Positions 27,147-36,250 of a stretch of 64,000 nt of DNA are shown here, piece by piece. How positions within the stretch are numbered: position 1 is the first letter of the stretch; every line of letters begins with the position of its first letter. Source of the stretch: JARRKU01 sp050288425 (GTDB lineage Bacteria; Desulfobacterota; Desulfobacteria; Desulfobacterales; Desulfosarcinaceae); NCBI GenBank assembly GCA_050288425.1, contig JBNKDU010000124.1, positions 1 to 64,000 on the forward strand, in the 5' to 3' direction. The translations under genes were made by a program, and so were the position numbers. The notes under the pieces were generated by a model. The model searched no databases. It saw only the letters and a program-made list of their open reading frames with translations, and was not told the DNA's origin.

Positions 27147-28828
27147 GGGGCTGTGCTCCTGTGGCTTGGCAGGGCGAGCTTACCATTCGACCCGCTCCAG
27201 TTCAACATGGTCTGCAGGAAGCAGCCCCCGCCGCCCCCGCCACCGCTGGAAGAAGCGGTTCCCGTGCTTTCCGCCACACTTCCGGACTGGATCGTGACAT
27301 CATGCAATGCCGTGGCCGCACCATTTTTGTCATCCACCACCGATAAGGTCACGGAGTAGGTGCCACCGGTGGCATAAGTGTGGATCGGATCGACCTCGGC
27401 AGATTGACTGCCGTCGCCGAAATCCCACCGCCAGGACTGAACCGTGCCGTCGCTGTCGCTGCAGCCATCAACGAATTGCACCTGCCGGCCATCGACATGG
27501 AAGCTGAAATCCGCCGCGGGCGGCGTGTTGGTGGTGACGATGACCATGGCGGTCTCGCCGCCGGTGGCCGTGGCGCTGATGGTGATAGCGTTGGCGTCGT
27601 CGGTGAAGCTCTCGCCTTGCTCCAGATTGGTGATATGCATTGTTTTGTGGTCCGCGCCGGCCGTGCGGTGGATGTTGATCTTGTCGGCATAGTCGTCATG
27701 GGCCGGGTAATCGCCGATCCTTCGACGGTAGGAGACATAGTAATTCTCATCCGTGTCCGGCTTGGGGATCTTGATCACCTGGATGCCCACCGTCGCGACA
27801 CCCGGGTCCAGTTCCAGGGGATACAATTCGAAGGTCCCACTGGTTTCCGCCCGGTGGAGGCTGCCGGGAAAGGAATCGAACCATCGGAGCTGGTCGCGGT
27901 GGGGGGCGTTGGCCTGGCTCCAATACGGATAGCCCATGATCCCCGACCGGTCGCCGTATTCGGAGTTGATTTGGCCATCGTTCTCCGGATCGGTTCCGGC
28001 GTGGTGCCAGCCCAGATTGTGGCCCAGTTCGTGGGCCAGAACCGGTCCGCCACCATCGCGGACCCAGACCCGGCAAAAGTTCTGGCTGCAGCCGACGGTG
28101 CCCAGGCCCGACCAGTAACAGGCCGTCTGGGAGGGCAGCATGAACACCTTGTGCTGGTAGAGGGAAAGGTCGATGCCGTCTGCCCGGGCCTTCGCTTCGG
28201 CGGCGCTGGCCCAGAGGTCGTAATTGCAACCGTCCGCGGCATTGGCTTCGATCTCATAGGGCCCGAAGACATCCGGATCGCCGTTGCCGTCCGTATCGGG
28301 ACGGAAACCCAGTTGCCGAAAGGAGCTGGCCTGGTAGAGAGCACCCACATTCTGGCCGTCGCTGTACATGAAGCCGGCGACCTCGTTCACATCCAAGGAA
28401 TTGACGGCATCCAGCATATCGACGATGAGAATCACGGCCCGGCGCTCTTCCATGACCGGGACGGCTTCCGGCGCGTTTCGGTATCGCGCGGGGTCGGCGC
28501 TAGAGGATGGGGCGGTCAGAAACTCCAGCGACCGCGCCTGGAAGGTCTCCCCGTGGAAATCCCCCTGGAGGCGCACCCGGTCACCGGTGCGCAGCTTCTC
28601 CGCCGGTTGGAGGGCCGGGAGTCGGAGGCGGACGGGACGACCGTCCGGGGTGTCCTGGGGTGCATTCAGAAAATAGGAGATGGTGCTGGTGCCGGTGGCG
28701 AAGTCGTCGGCCCGGACAATCTCCAGTCGGCCTTCGATGGTTGCCGGGCCGGGTTCGGCCTGAACCGCCTGTGCCGGCGGGGTGGCCATCAACAGCATGG
28801 CTGTCAGCATCCAGGAAATTTTTCCCAT
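27143..28828 (-). CDS. Secreted M11-like metalloprotease with one PKD domain
   Basis: A 561-residue exported protein with signal peptide (about 1-24), N-terminal domain TIEGRLEIVRADDFATG, a linker shared with its paralogue (AVILIVDMLDAVNSLDV), catalytic motif HELGHNLGWHH near residue 265, Met-turn SGIMGYPYW, one PKD domain (about 435-520) and a Gly-rich tail GGGGGGGCFLQTML continuing some 22 residues. It is first of three co-directional genes and overlaps the small N-domain gene by four bases. Catalytic residues are intact. Substrate unknown. Confidence 0.85.
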   Translation of the reverse strand: MGKISWMLTAMLLMATPPAQAVQAEPGPATIEGRLEIVRADDFATGTSTISYFLNAPQDTPDGRPVRLRLPALQPAEKLRTGDRVRLQGDFHGETFQARSLEFLTAPSSSADPARYRNAPEAVPVMEERRAVILIVDMLDAVNSLDVNEVAGFMYSDGQNVGALYQASSFRQLGFRPDTDGNGDPDVFGPYEIEANAADGCNYDLWASAAEAKARADGIDLSLYQHKVFMLPSQTACYWSGLGTVGCSQNFCRVWVRDGGGPVLAHELGHNLGWHHAGTDPENDGQINSEYGDRSGIMGYPYWSQANAPHRDQLRWFDSFPGSLHRAETSGTFELYPLELDPGVATVGIQVIKIPKPDTDENYYVSYRRRIGDYPAHDDYADKINIHRTAGADHKTMHITNLEQGESFTDDANAITISATATGGETAMVIVTTNTPPAADFSFHVDGRQVQFVDGCSDSDGTVQSWRWDFGDGSQSAEVDPIHTYATGGTYSVTLSVVDDKNGAATALHDVTIQSGSVAESTGTASSSGGGGGGGCFLQTMLNWSGSNGKLALPSHRSTAP

Positions 28829-28842
28829 GGTCGAACTCCCTA

Positions 28843-30060
28843 TCAGGCATCATCGATGAAAGTGTTGCTCCACTCGCACGCCTGCAGGTAGAGCCGGGGC
28901 AGCTTGGTCTCCTCCACCGTCATCACCCGGGCGATCTTGGCCATCTGGGGCCAGTGGCCGTGCTCATAGGTTTCGGCGAGAAAGAGGTAGCCCACCAGGC
29001 GGCCCTTTCGGTGGATCAGGGCCGACTTGATCTCCTCGTCCAGGGGCAGCGTTTGCATGATTTTTTCCATCGGCTGGTCCAGGATGGCGTCGATGAGGGA
29101 GAACATGCCCAGGGTGAAGAGTTCGGACGCAGCCGCCGCCTGGGGGACCAGGGTACCCAGCAACTCGCAGAATTTGCCCCGGATGCAGGCCGCCCGGATC
29201 AGTTCGCCGGGTTTGCCGGCCGCCAGGTTGGACATGGCGATCAGGGAAACGAATCGCCGGATTTCCTTTTCCCCCATGTAGACCAGGGCCTGCTGAATCG
29301 ATCCGATTTTCTGGGCCTTGGCGAAAAAGGCGGAATTGATGTAGCGCAGCAGCTTGTAGGAGATGCTGACATCCGGCGCGATCAGGGATTCCAGTTTCAG
29401 GATATCGAATTCCGGCTGGTTGACGGCGGCCATGATCTGCAGCAGGGCCATTTGCGAACCGGGGATCTCCTTTCCGCTGACGATTTCGGGCTTGCAGAAG
29501 AAAAAGCCCTGGAACAGCTCGAAGCCCATCTCCTTGGCCCGCCGGTATTCATCGTGGGTTTCCACCTTTTCGGCCAGAAGGGTCAGATGGTCGTGGCGCT
29601 CGATTTGCTGCAGGTACGCCTGGATTTTTTCCAGGGAACTGAGGCGGAAGTCGAATTTGATGATGTCGGCCAGTTCGATCAGCGGTTTCAGATCCGGCGA
29701 ATAGGTGAAATCGTCCAGGGCGAAAGTGTATCCTTGTCCGGCCATTTCCCGGCAGGCCTCGATGAGTTCCGGTGTGGGCTCCACATCCTCCAGAATTTCG
29801 ATGACCATGGTCTCTCTGGGCAGGAGCAGGGGAAACCGTTTGATCAGCAGGCTCTGGGTGAAATTGACGAACGACCGGTTGGTTCCCACCAATGCGTCCA
29901 TTCCGATATTGAAGAAGGAGTTGGAGAGCACCGTGGAGGTGGCCACATCCCCGTCGATTCCGGGGACGTATTTGGCCGTCTGGTCGCGAAACAGGAGTTC
30001 GTATCCGGAAATCTTCTGGCGATGATCGAAGATGGGTTGTCGGGCAACGTAGGTATCCAT
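28843..30060 (-). CDS. EAL-HDOD signalling protein (YuxH-like)
   Basis: A 405-residue cytosolic protein. Residues about 1-200 form an EAL-like domain (MDTYVARQPIFDHRQKISGY, LLFRD) without the canonical catalytic EAL signature, so cyclic-di-GMP hydrolysis is doubtful. Residues about 205-395 form an HDOD domain (DVSISYKLLRYINSAFF). Such proteins act as regulators or chemosensory adaptors. The start at 30060 follows AAGAGATGG and matches the family N terminus; a start five codons earlier is possible. It lies 14 bases past the protease start codon on the same strand. Confidence 0.87.
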   Translation of the reverse strand: MDTYVARQPIFDHRQKISGYELLFRDQTAKYVPGIDGDVATSTVLSNSFFNIGMDALVGTNRSFVNFTQSLLIKRFPLLLPRETMVIEILEDVEPTPELIEACREMAGQGYTFALDDFTYSPDLKPLIELADIIKFDFRLSSLEKIQAYLQQIERHDHLTLLAEKVETHDEYRRAKEMGFELFQGFFFCKPEIVSGKEIPGSQMALLQIMAAVNQPEFDILKLESLIAPDVSISYKLLRYINSAFFAKAQKIGSIQQALVYMGEKEIRRFVSLIAMSNLAAGKPGELIRAACIRGKFCELLGTLVPQAAAASELFTLGMFSLIDAILDQPMEKIMQTLPLDEEIKSALIHRKGRLVGYLFLAETYEHGHWPQMAKIARVMTVEETKLPRLYLQACEWSNTFIDDA

Positions 30061-30247
30061 TCCATCTCTTTTCATTCGGTTGGGCCGTTGCAGGCATCGC
30101 TGCGGCGGCCTGTTTCTATATCGGCCGGATGTGTGGCGACTTGAGCCGCAGGGATCAGGCATGCCCGGACGGTTTTGACACCGGCGGACAGGTCTGGTAG
30201 CCAGGAGCAATAGCGACCAATACCCAATGGAACCAAGGAGGGCGGGA

Positions 30248-31048
30248 ATGACGCACAGAATTCGCATCGGTGCAATGATATCCGGAGGGGGGACCAATCT
30301 GCAGGCGGTGATCGATGCCTGCGAGGATGGGCGCATCGACGGAGAGATGGTCTTCGTGGGCTCGGACAAGGATGGGGTGCGCGGCCTGGAACGCGCCCGC
30401 AATCACGGCATTCCGTCATTCGTCGTGGACTACCGTGCCATTATCCGCCAATTCGGCGAAGACCCCGGCAGCGTCCACGCGCCGGAAGACTTCGACATCG
30501 ACGAGGTGCGTCGCAAGCAGAGCCTCTTCGGCGACCAGGCCGAAGCCGCCAGGGTCGAGTCTTTCCTGACCACCCGTGCCGTGGCCGAGGGGCAATTGCT
30601 GGATCACATGGCGGAATTCCCGGTGGATCTATTGATCCTGGCCGGGTTTATGCGCAACCTGACGCCCTATTTCATCGACCGTTTCAACATCCACCGGGAC
30701 CGGCCGCGTATCATGAATATCCACCCGGCCCTGCTGCCCGCCTTTCCCGGCGTTGACGGCTATGGCGATACCTTTCGCCATGGGTGCAAGGTGGGCGGTT
30801 GCACCGTGCATTTCATCGATTACGGAGAGGATTCAGGCCCCATCATCGGCCAGAAGGCGTTTCCTATTTTGGAGGGAGATGACCTGGCGGCGATTCAGAA
30901 GCGGGGACTGGAGCTGGAGTGGCAGCTCTATCCCGAGTGTATCCAGCTCTTTGCCCAGGGACGGCTGCATGTGGTGACCCTGACCCACACCCTGGATCGC
31001 GGCGAGGTTGTCCAGCGGCGGGTGGTGCAGATCGCCGATCAGGGATAG
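30248..31048 (+). CDS. purN: Phosphoribosylglycinamide formyltransferase, long form
   Basis: Formyl-THF-dependent transferase of purine synthesis. It shows ISGGGTNLQAVID near residue 12, MNIHPALLPAFPG with the catalytic His, and DYGEDSGPIIGQ with the catalytic Asp. At 266 residues it is longer than the usual 190-220, with an insertion of about 40 residues around 75-120 that may contact the active site. AAGGAGG precedes the ATG at 30248. No other pur gene lies nearby. Confidence 0.85.
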   Translation: MTHRIRIGAMISGGGTNLQAVIDACEDGRIDGEMVFVGSDKDGVRGLERARNHGIPSFVVDYRAIIRQFGEDPGSVHAPEDFDIDEVRRKQSLFGDQAEAARVESFLTTRAVAEGQLLDHMAEFPVDLLILAGFMRNLTPYFIDRFNIHRDRPRIMNIHPALLPAFPGVDGYGDTFRHGCKVGGCTVHFIDYGEDSGPIIGQKAFPILEGDDLAAIQKRGLELEWQLYPECIQLFAQGRLHVVTLTHTLDRGEVVQRRVVQIADQG

Positions 31049-31151
31049 TTGCGAGTGATCTAAAGTTACGAGTGAGCTATCGTTTTTGTATTCTGTCGAT
31101 TATATATGTTTGTACTTCATCGGTCGATTTTCAGGCGGGGATTTTTGTGAA

Positions 31152-32321
31152 TCAGAGATAGCGCATCATCATGGGGAAGGCCACGAAGGTGCCCACGGAA
31201 CTGCCCAGGTTGGTGAAGACCACCACCAGCAAAATGCGGGTGATCTTGTTGCGCCAGAATCCCTTGATGGAGAGGATGTCGCTCTGCAGGTGCTCGAAAT
31301 CGCGCACCTTGGGCTTGCGCGAAAACGCCTCCACCAGGCCGGAGACCCAGCCTGCGGCGATCATGGGGTTCAGGGAGGTCAGCGGCGCGGCCATGATCGA
31401 GGTGAGAATGGTCAGCGGATGGGCCAGCGCCAGCATGGCGCCCGCGCCCGCCAGAATGCCGTTGGCGCCGATCCACCATAACAGCATGCCGGCGGCGGCA
31501 TGCCGTCCGCCCACGAAAAAACCGTAAATCATCAGGGCCACGATTGCGGCCGGAATTGCCCACTTCACGATTCCCATGATACGGCTCTTGGGCGGCATGA
31601 CTTCCAGCGGCGCCAAGTCGATGGCCTGCGTCCACTGTTTCAAGATTCCCGGCACGTGGCCGGCCCCCACCGCGGCCACGATTTTCCTGCCCGGCGCGGT
31701 GCGGATTTTTTCGGTGAGGTATGAATCGCGTTCATCGATCAGGGCATGGCGCAAGGTGGGCATGGATTCCCCGACTTCGCTGAGAATCGCCTCCAACATG
31801 TCCTGTTGTTTCATGCGCTCCACATCTTCGGCCTTGATTTCCTCCACATCGCCGAAGGAGAGGATCAGATGAAAGAGCAGCTTCAGGCGGTTCCACATTC
31901 CCATCTGGCGCCAGGTCCGCGCCAGGGTCACGCGCACATCCCGGTCGGCCAGGTGGATCTGGGCGCCCATGGCCTCGGCCGATTCGATGGCCTGGATCAT
32001 TTCCTGGCCGGGCCGGACGTCCAGCTTGGCGGCAATGCGCCGCTGAAAGGCGGCCAACATCAGGTTGGCCAGCAGCAGAAAAGATTTCTTCTCCCGGATC
32101 ACCTTGACGATATCCATGTTCTGCCAGTGGTCCTGCTGACGTACGGTCTGAAAACGGCTGGGGCACAGCTCCACGCACACGGTGTCGGGCTGCTCCTCCT
32201 CGATGACCTGCTTTACCAGATCGACGCTCTGCTGGGATACATGGGCAGTGCCGACGAGGACGATCTCTTTGCCTTCATAGGCGAGGCGGTGGACAGGATC
32301 TTGGTTGTCTTTGGATTCCAT
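31152..32321 (-). CDS. TraB/PrgY family membrane protein
   Basis: A 389-residue protein. The N-terminal 230 residues are the TraB/GumN-type domain with VLVGTAHVSQQSVDLV (GTAH), PDTVCVELCPSR and VAAVGAGHVPGI. The last 140 residues contain about four hydrophobic segments (AIPAAIVALMIYGFFVG, AAGMLLWWIGANGILAG, others). Family members reduce activity of the enterococcal mating pheromone and occur widely; a metal-dependent peptidase role has been proposed for the fold. Substrate here is unknown. Confidence 0.85.
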   Translation of the reverse strand: MESKDNQDPVHRLAYEGKEIVLVGTAHVSQQSVDLVKQVIEEEQPDTVCVELCPSRFQTVRQQDHWQNMDIVKVIREKKSFLLLANLMLAAFQRRIAAKLDVRPGQEMIQAIESAEAMGAQIHLADRDVRVTLARTWRQMGMWNRLKLLFHLILSFGDVEEIKAEDVERMKQQDMLEAILSEVGESMPTLRHALIDERDSYLTEKIRTAPGRKIVAAVGAGHVPGILKQWTQAIDLAPLEVMPPKSRIMGIVKWAIPAAIVALMIYGFFVGGRHAAAGMLLWWIGANGILAGAGAMLALAHPLTILTSIMAAPLTSLNPMIAAGWVSGLVEAFSRKPKVRDFEHLQSDILSIKGFWRNKITRILLVVVFTNLGSSVGTFVAFPMMMRYL

Positions 32322-32492
32322 AGGGTATATAAGGGCGCCTTTTAATGGTATTTTTTGAGGGCGTGGTCGATGGGCGTCAAAACCTGAGCCAATATATATG
32401 CTTTGACCCTGATGTCAATGCTTCACGTCGGCAGCCGACTTCCCGGCCCGGGCGATTTGTATCGCCTCCGGCACCAAGGAGTTACGTACAAC

Positions 32493-33299
32493 ATGGAAAG
32501 GCCCCAGGCATCATCCTACCTGATCGGACAGGAGCCCTTTTACCTCAGCACGGACAACGAAGTGCGCATATTCGAATCGGCATGTGAGGCCAAATTGCCG
32601 GTGATGCTCAAGGGCCCCACCGGGTGCGGCAAGACGCGCTTCGTGCAGTATATGGCCTGGCGTCTGAAGCGACCCCTCATCACCGTCGCCTGCCATGAAG
32701 ACCTGTTCGCCTCAGATTTGCTGGGCCGTTACCTGCTGAAACACGAAGAGACGGTCTGGACCGACGGACCGCTGACGCTGGCCGTGCGCATGGGGGCCAT
32801 CTGCTACCTGGACGAAATCGTGGAAGCACGCAAGGATACCACCGTCGTGATCCACCCCCTGACCGACGACCGGCGCATGCTGAGCATCGACAAAAAGGGC
32901 GAGGTGGTTGCCGCCCACCCCGATTTCATGTTGGTGATCTCTTACAACCCCGGCTACCAGTCGGTGCTCAAGGACCTGAAACAGAGTACGCGGCAACGTT
33001 TCGTGGCACTCCGGTTCGACTACCCGGCCCCGGACAGCGAAGCCCGTATCGTGGCCGGCGAGAGCGGCATCGACCCGGAGGTGGCCGAACGCCTGGTGGC
33101 CCTGGCCGGCAAGATCCGCAATATCCGCGAACAGGGCCTCACCGAGGGCGCCAGCACCCGCTTGCTGATCTACGCGGCGCAGCTGATACGTTGCGGCATC
33201 GACATCAAGGCCGCGTGCCGGACGGCCATCTGCCTGCCGCTGACCGACGACGAGCGCCTGCAGGAGACCCTGGATGATCTCATCGACGATCTGTTTTGA
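32493..33299 (+). CDS. CbbQ/NirQ/NorQ-type AAA+ ATPase
   Basis: A 268-residue MoxR-class ATPase. Walker A is LKGPTGCGKTRFV near residue 35-47, Walker B ICYLDEIVEAR near 95-105, and sensor region VISYNPGYQS. Relatives activate Rubisco or NO reductase together with a VWA protein; here neither target is present. The following VWA gene completes the pair. The ATG at 32493 follows AAGGAG; the frame is open 30 codons further upstream. Confidence 0.88.
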   Translation: MERPQASSYLIGQEPFYLSTDNEVRIFESACEAKLPVMLKGPTGCGKTRFVQYMAWRLKRPLITVACHEDLFASDLLGRYLLKHEETVWTDGPLTLAVRMGAICYLDEIVEARKDTTVVIHPLTDDRRMLSIDKKGEVVAAHPDFMLVISYNPGYQSVLKDLKQSTRQRFVALRFDYPAPDSEARIVAGESGIDPEVAERLVALAGKIRNIREQGLTEGASTRLLIYAAQLIRCGIDIKAACRTAICLPLTDDERLQETLDDLIDDLF

Positions 33300-33327
33300 C
33301 CCTGCCGTTGCATAAAAAAGATGGCAA

Positions 33328-33344
33328 AAGGGTAAATAACCCTT
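33328..33344. repeat. Short palindrome between the ATPase and VWA genes
   Basis: AAGGGT-AAATA-ACCCTT forms a 6-bp stem with a 5-base loop, 20 bases before the VWA start codon. It may be an intercistronic hairpin or an operator. Evidence is structure only. Confidence 0.3.
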
Positions 33345-33363
33345 ATGTACCGTAACCGAGGTC

Positions 33364-36087
33364 ATGTCTGACCACAGCCAATTGAATAAATTGCGCACCG
33401 CCGATCCCGACACCTTCGTGTGGGTGAAAGGGCGGGTGGATATGCTTGTGCCGCCGCCAACCACCGAGGCCGTGGCGCAACTGGTGGACGAGACCATCTG
33501 GGGACTGTCCCAGGAGTCCGGCCTGGGGGCGGCCGTGGCGCGGGGGTTGCTGCAACTGATGAAGCCGGCCGACACGGAATTGCGGGCAACCTACCTGCGG
33601 CTGGTTCACGAGGCGGCCCGCACAGGACCGACCCTGGGGCGTATACTGGCCACCTTTGCGGCTCCGGTGCTGCGCCATGACCCGGGACTGGTGGAACCAT
33701 TTCGACGGACCGTGGCCATCATGCTGGAAAAGGGTGCCTACACCCTGACCGCCCCGCTGGAAGTGCTGGCGGAACTTGTGACGGCCGCGGACAGGGATGC
33801 GGCCCATGCCTACCTCGACCTGCTGGCGGCCACTTTCGAGCAATCTCTTTCCTACAATCAGAGCCTGCGACTGGTCTACCTGCTGCCCAAGGCGGTTCGT
33901 GGTTTCGCATCCCGGCGACGCGAAGCCCAGATCCGGCAATTGGGCGGCATTGTCCGGACGGACCTGCAATTGGTGGAACCTTTGATGGACGGCCTGGAAA
34001 AGGAAGCGGGCCTGCTGGATGGTCCGGCCCTGGCGCGGTTCGTGGCGTCGGCGCTGGCTTTGTATGAACGCACGCCGGAGGCAGGCAAGAAGTTTCTGAG
34101 CCTGACGTCCAAGGTGGGCCAGGATGCATGCGCCGCCTTGCAGCGCGCCGTGATCCTTGCAAGGACCCAGGAGCCGCTCAACCGATATCTTCAGGCCCGT
34201 GTGGGGCGTTCCGTGGCGGTCCGGCCTCTTTCCGAACTGCCGGATCCCGTGTCCCGGGAATCGCTGGTCGCCTCGGACGGCCGCTGCATCTACCTCCCGG
34301 ATGAACTGGACCGGTTCGGGGCGCGTGCCGACAATCTGCAGTTGTACAAGGCGCTGGTCCGGTTGGAGGCCGGCAATCTCGAATGGCGGAGCTACGATTT
34401 CGACCTGGACCGGGCGGCCGATCGGGCACCCCACCTGCCCCATTGGGGAAACATCGCTGCAATCGACACCGATACCGTTGCGATCTGTGACGGAGAACGC
34501 TTCGTCAACTCATTTCCCAATCCCCCTCTGGCCCAGGATCTGTTTACCCTTTTCGAGCACGCTCGTACCATGCGGCTGGCGAAGAGCCGCTATCCCGGCC
34601 TGATGCAGCAGGTCATGCCCCTGGTGCGCCGGGAAGCCCGGGGCGGGAGCCGGGCCGGCGGCCATCTTTTGAACCCCATCGCGGCCCGATTGCTGTTGGA
34701 CCTGCCCACCCCCTACGCCACCGACGGACCCGCCGCCCGGATCCAGCCGGCCCTGGTGGCCTTGTACCGGGAACAGGAAACGGATGACGCCATCGTCGAA
34801 GATTCCGCCCGAATGGTCTGTCAGGCCCTCGACATGATGGAATCACATGCGGGCGGTACGTCGCACCGGTATCAACCCTATCCTTTTCCCTTTGGCCGCC
34901 GGATCCGCTGGGATCTGGTCAGTCGCGCGGCCGATGCACGGGACCATCTCGCCCGGCGAATCAAGGTGCGTCTGGACGCCCAGGATCTGGGGGTCTACCA
35001 GTCGGATGTCAAACAGCTCCTGGCCGAACAGCAGGGAATGTTGTCCCGGGACGATATCGTCGTACTGATCCTTCGGCGCAACACGGATCGTCCGGCAGGC
35101 CAGGTGGCTGCGGATCTGTCCGCCCTGGACCTGGACGACCTGTTGCAGCAGGCGGTCACGGCCATGACCCCATCGAACCCGGAGGGCGGCCGGGTTTTTT
35201 CCCATCCCGAGTGGGACCACCGGTTGCAGGACTACCTGCAGGGCCATACCCGGGTCCGGGAGCGCGCGCTGCCCCGAGACGGCGGCGACGAGTTCTATCA
35301 AAACACGCTGATGCAGCACCGCGGGTTGGTCACTCACATGAAGCGGGCGTTCGAATTGCTCAAACCCGAAGGGTTGGCGCTGCTGCGCCAATGGCCGGAA
35401 GGAGATGCTTTCGATTACCGGGCCCTGCTCGATTTCGCCATCGATCGACGCGCCGGGCGGATCCCGTCTGACCGGCTTTTCATCAAGCGGCTCAAGCAAG
35501 AGCGCGATGTGGCCGTTACCTTGCTGCTGGACCTGTCGCGATCCACCGCCAATCCGGTGGCCGGCGGACACACCACCGTTCTGGACCTGGCCAAGGAAGC
35601 CGCGGTGCTGTTTTGCGAAGCCCTGGAAGTGGTGGGCGACCGGTATGCCCTCGCCGGCTTCTCCGGAAGCGGCCGTCATGCAGTCGATTTTTACGGCATC
35701 AAGCGCTTCACGGAACCCCTGGACGAGGAGGTTCGGATCCGACTGTCCGGCTTGCGGCCCCAGCGCAGCACCCGAATGGGCGCGGCCATCCGCCATGCCG
35801 CCGGATGGCTGGCCCGTACCGAATCACGGGTGCGCCTGCTGATCGTGGTGAGCGACGGATTCCCCAACGACCTGGGGTACAAGGCCGACTACGCCATCGC
35901 CGACACCCGCCGGGCGGTGCAGGAGGCGCGGGCGCGCAATTACCACGTCAAGGCCATCACCGTGAATATCGGCAGCGACCCCCGTTTGGACGACCTGTAC
36001 GGACGCATGCACCATCATGTTATCGGAGACGTCCGCGAATTGCCCGACAAGCTCTTGCGCCTGTATGGGACGCTGACGCGCTGTTGA
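33364..36087 (+). CDS. Large VWA-domain protein (CbbO/NorD-like)
   Basis: A 907-residue cytosolic protein, partner of the preceding MoxR-class ATPase. The C-terminal 220 residues form a von Willebrand A domain with the metal-adhesion site LLLDLSRSTAN, a Thr in the RSTRMG segment and VVSDGFPND. The first 650 residues are helical and typical of CbbO/NorD proteins, which recruit the ring ATPase to a metalloenzyme target. The target here is unknown because no Rubisco or NO-reductase gene is in the window. Confidence 0.85.
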   Translation: MSDHSQLNKLRTADPDTFVWVKGRVDMLVPPPTTEAVAQLVDETIWGLSQESGLGAAVARGLLQLMKPADTELRATYLRLVHEAARTGPTLGRILATFAAPVLRHDPGLVEPFRRTVAIMLEKGAYTLTAPLEVLAELVTAADRDAAHAYLDLLAATFEQSLSYNQSLRLVYLLPKAVRGFASRRREAQIRQLGGIVRTDLQLVEPLMDGLEKEAGLLDGPALARFVASALALYERTPEAGKKFLSLTSKVGQDACAALQRAVILARTQEPLNRYLQARVGRSVAVRPLSELPDPVSRESLVASDGRCIYLPDELDRFGARADNLQLYKALVRLEAGNLEWRSYDFDLDRAADRAPHLPHWGNIAAIDTDTVAICDGERFVNSFPNPPLAQDLFTLFEHARTMRLAKSRYPGLMQQVMPLVRREARGGSRAGGHLLNPIAARLLLDLPTPYATDGPAARIQPALVALYREQETDDAIVEDSARMVCQALDMMESHAGGTSHRYQPYPFPFGRRIRWDLVSRAADARDHLARRIKVRLDAQDLGVYQSDVKQLLAEQQGMLSRDDIVVLILRRNTDRPAGQVAADLSALDLDDLLQQAVTAMTPSNPEGGRVFSHPEWDHRLQDYLQGHTRVRERALPRDGGDEFYQNTLMQHRGLVTHMKRAFELLKPEGLALLRQWPEGDAFDYRALLDFAIDRRAGRIPSDRLFIKRLKQERDVAVTLLLDLSRSTANPVAGGHTTVLDLAKEAAVLFCEALEVVGDRYALAGFSGSGRHAVDFYGIKRFTEPLDEEVRIRLSGLRPQRSTRMGAAIRHAAGWLARTESRVRLLIVVSDGFPNDLGYKADYAIADTRRAVQEARARNYHVKAITVNIGSDPRLDDLYGRMHHHVIGDVRELPDKLLRLYGTLTRC

Positions 36088-36250
36088 CCCATTCCGGCTC
36101 GCACGAAAAGCGCCCCGGGAAACTGCAGATCCGATTTATCCATTTCGTAATTGCGCGGTTTGCGTTATTATTACGATTGCATCCACGTATGACATCCATT
36201 CAACAGGAACGGCATGTGACTGCCGGCTCCCCGGTCCCAGGAGGGTGGCC

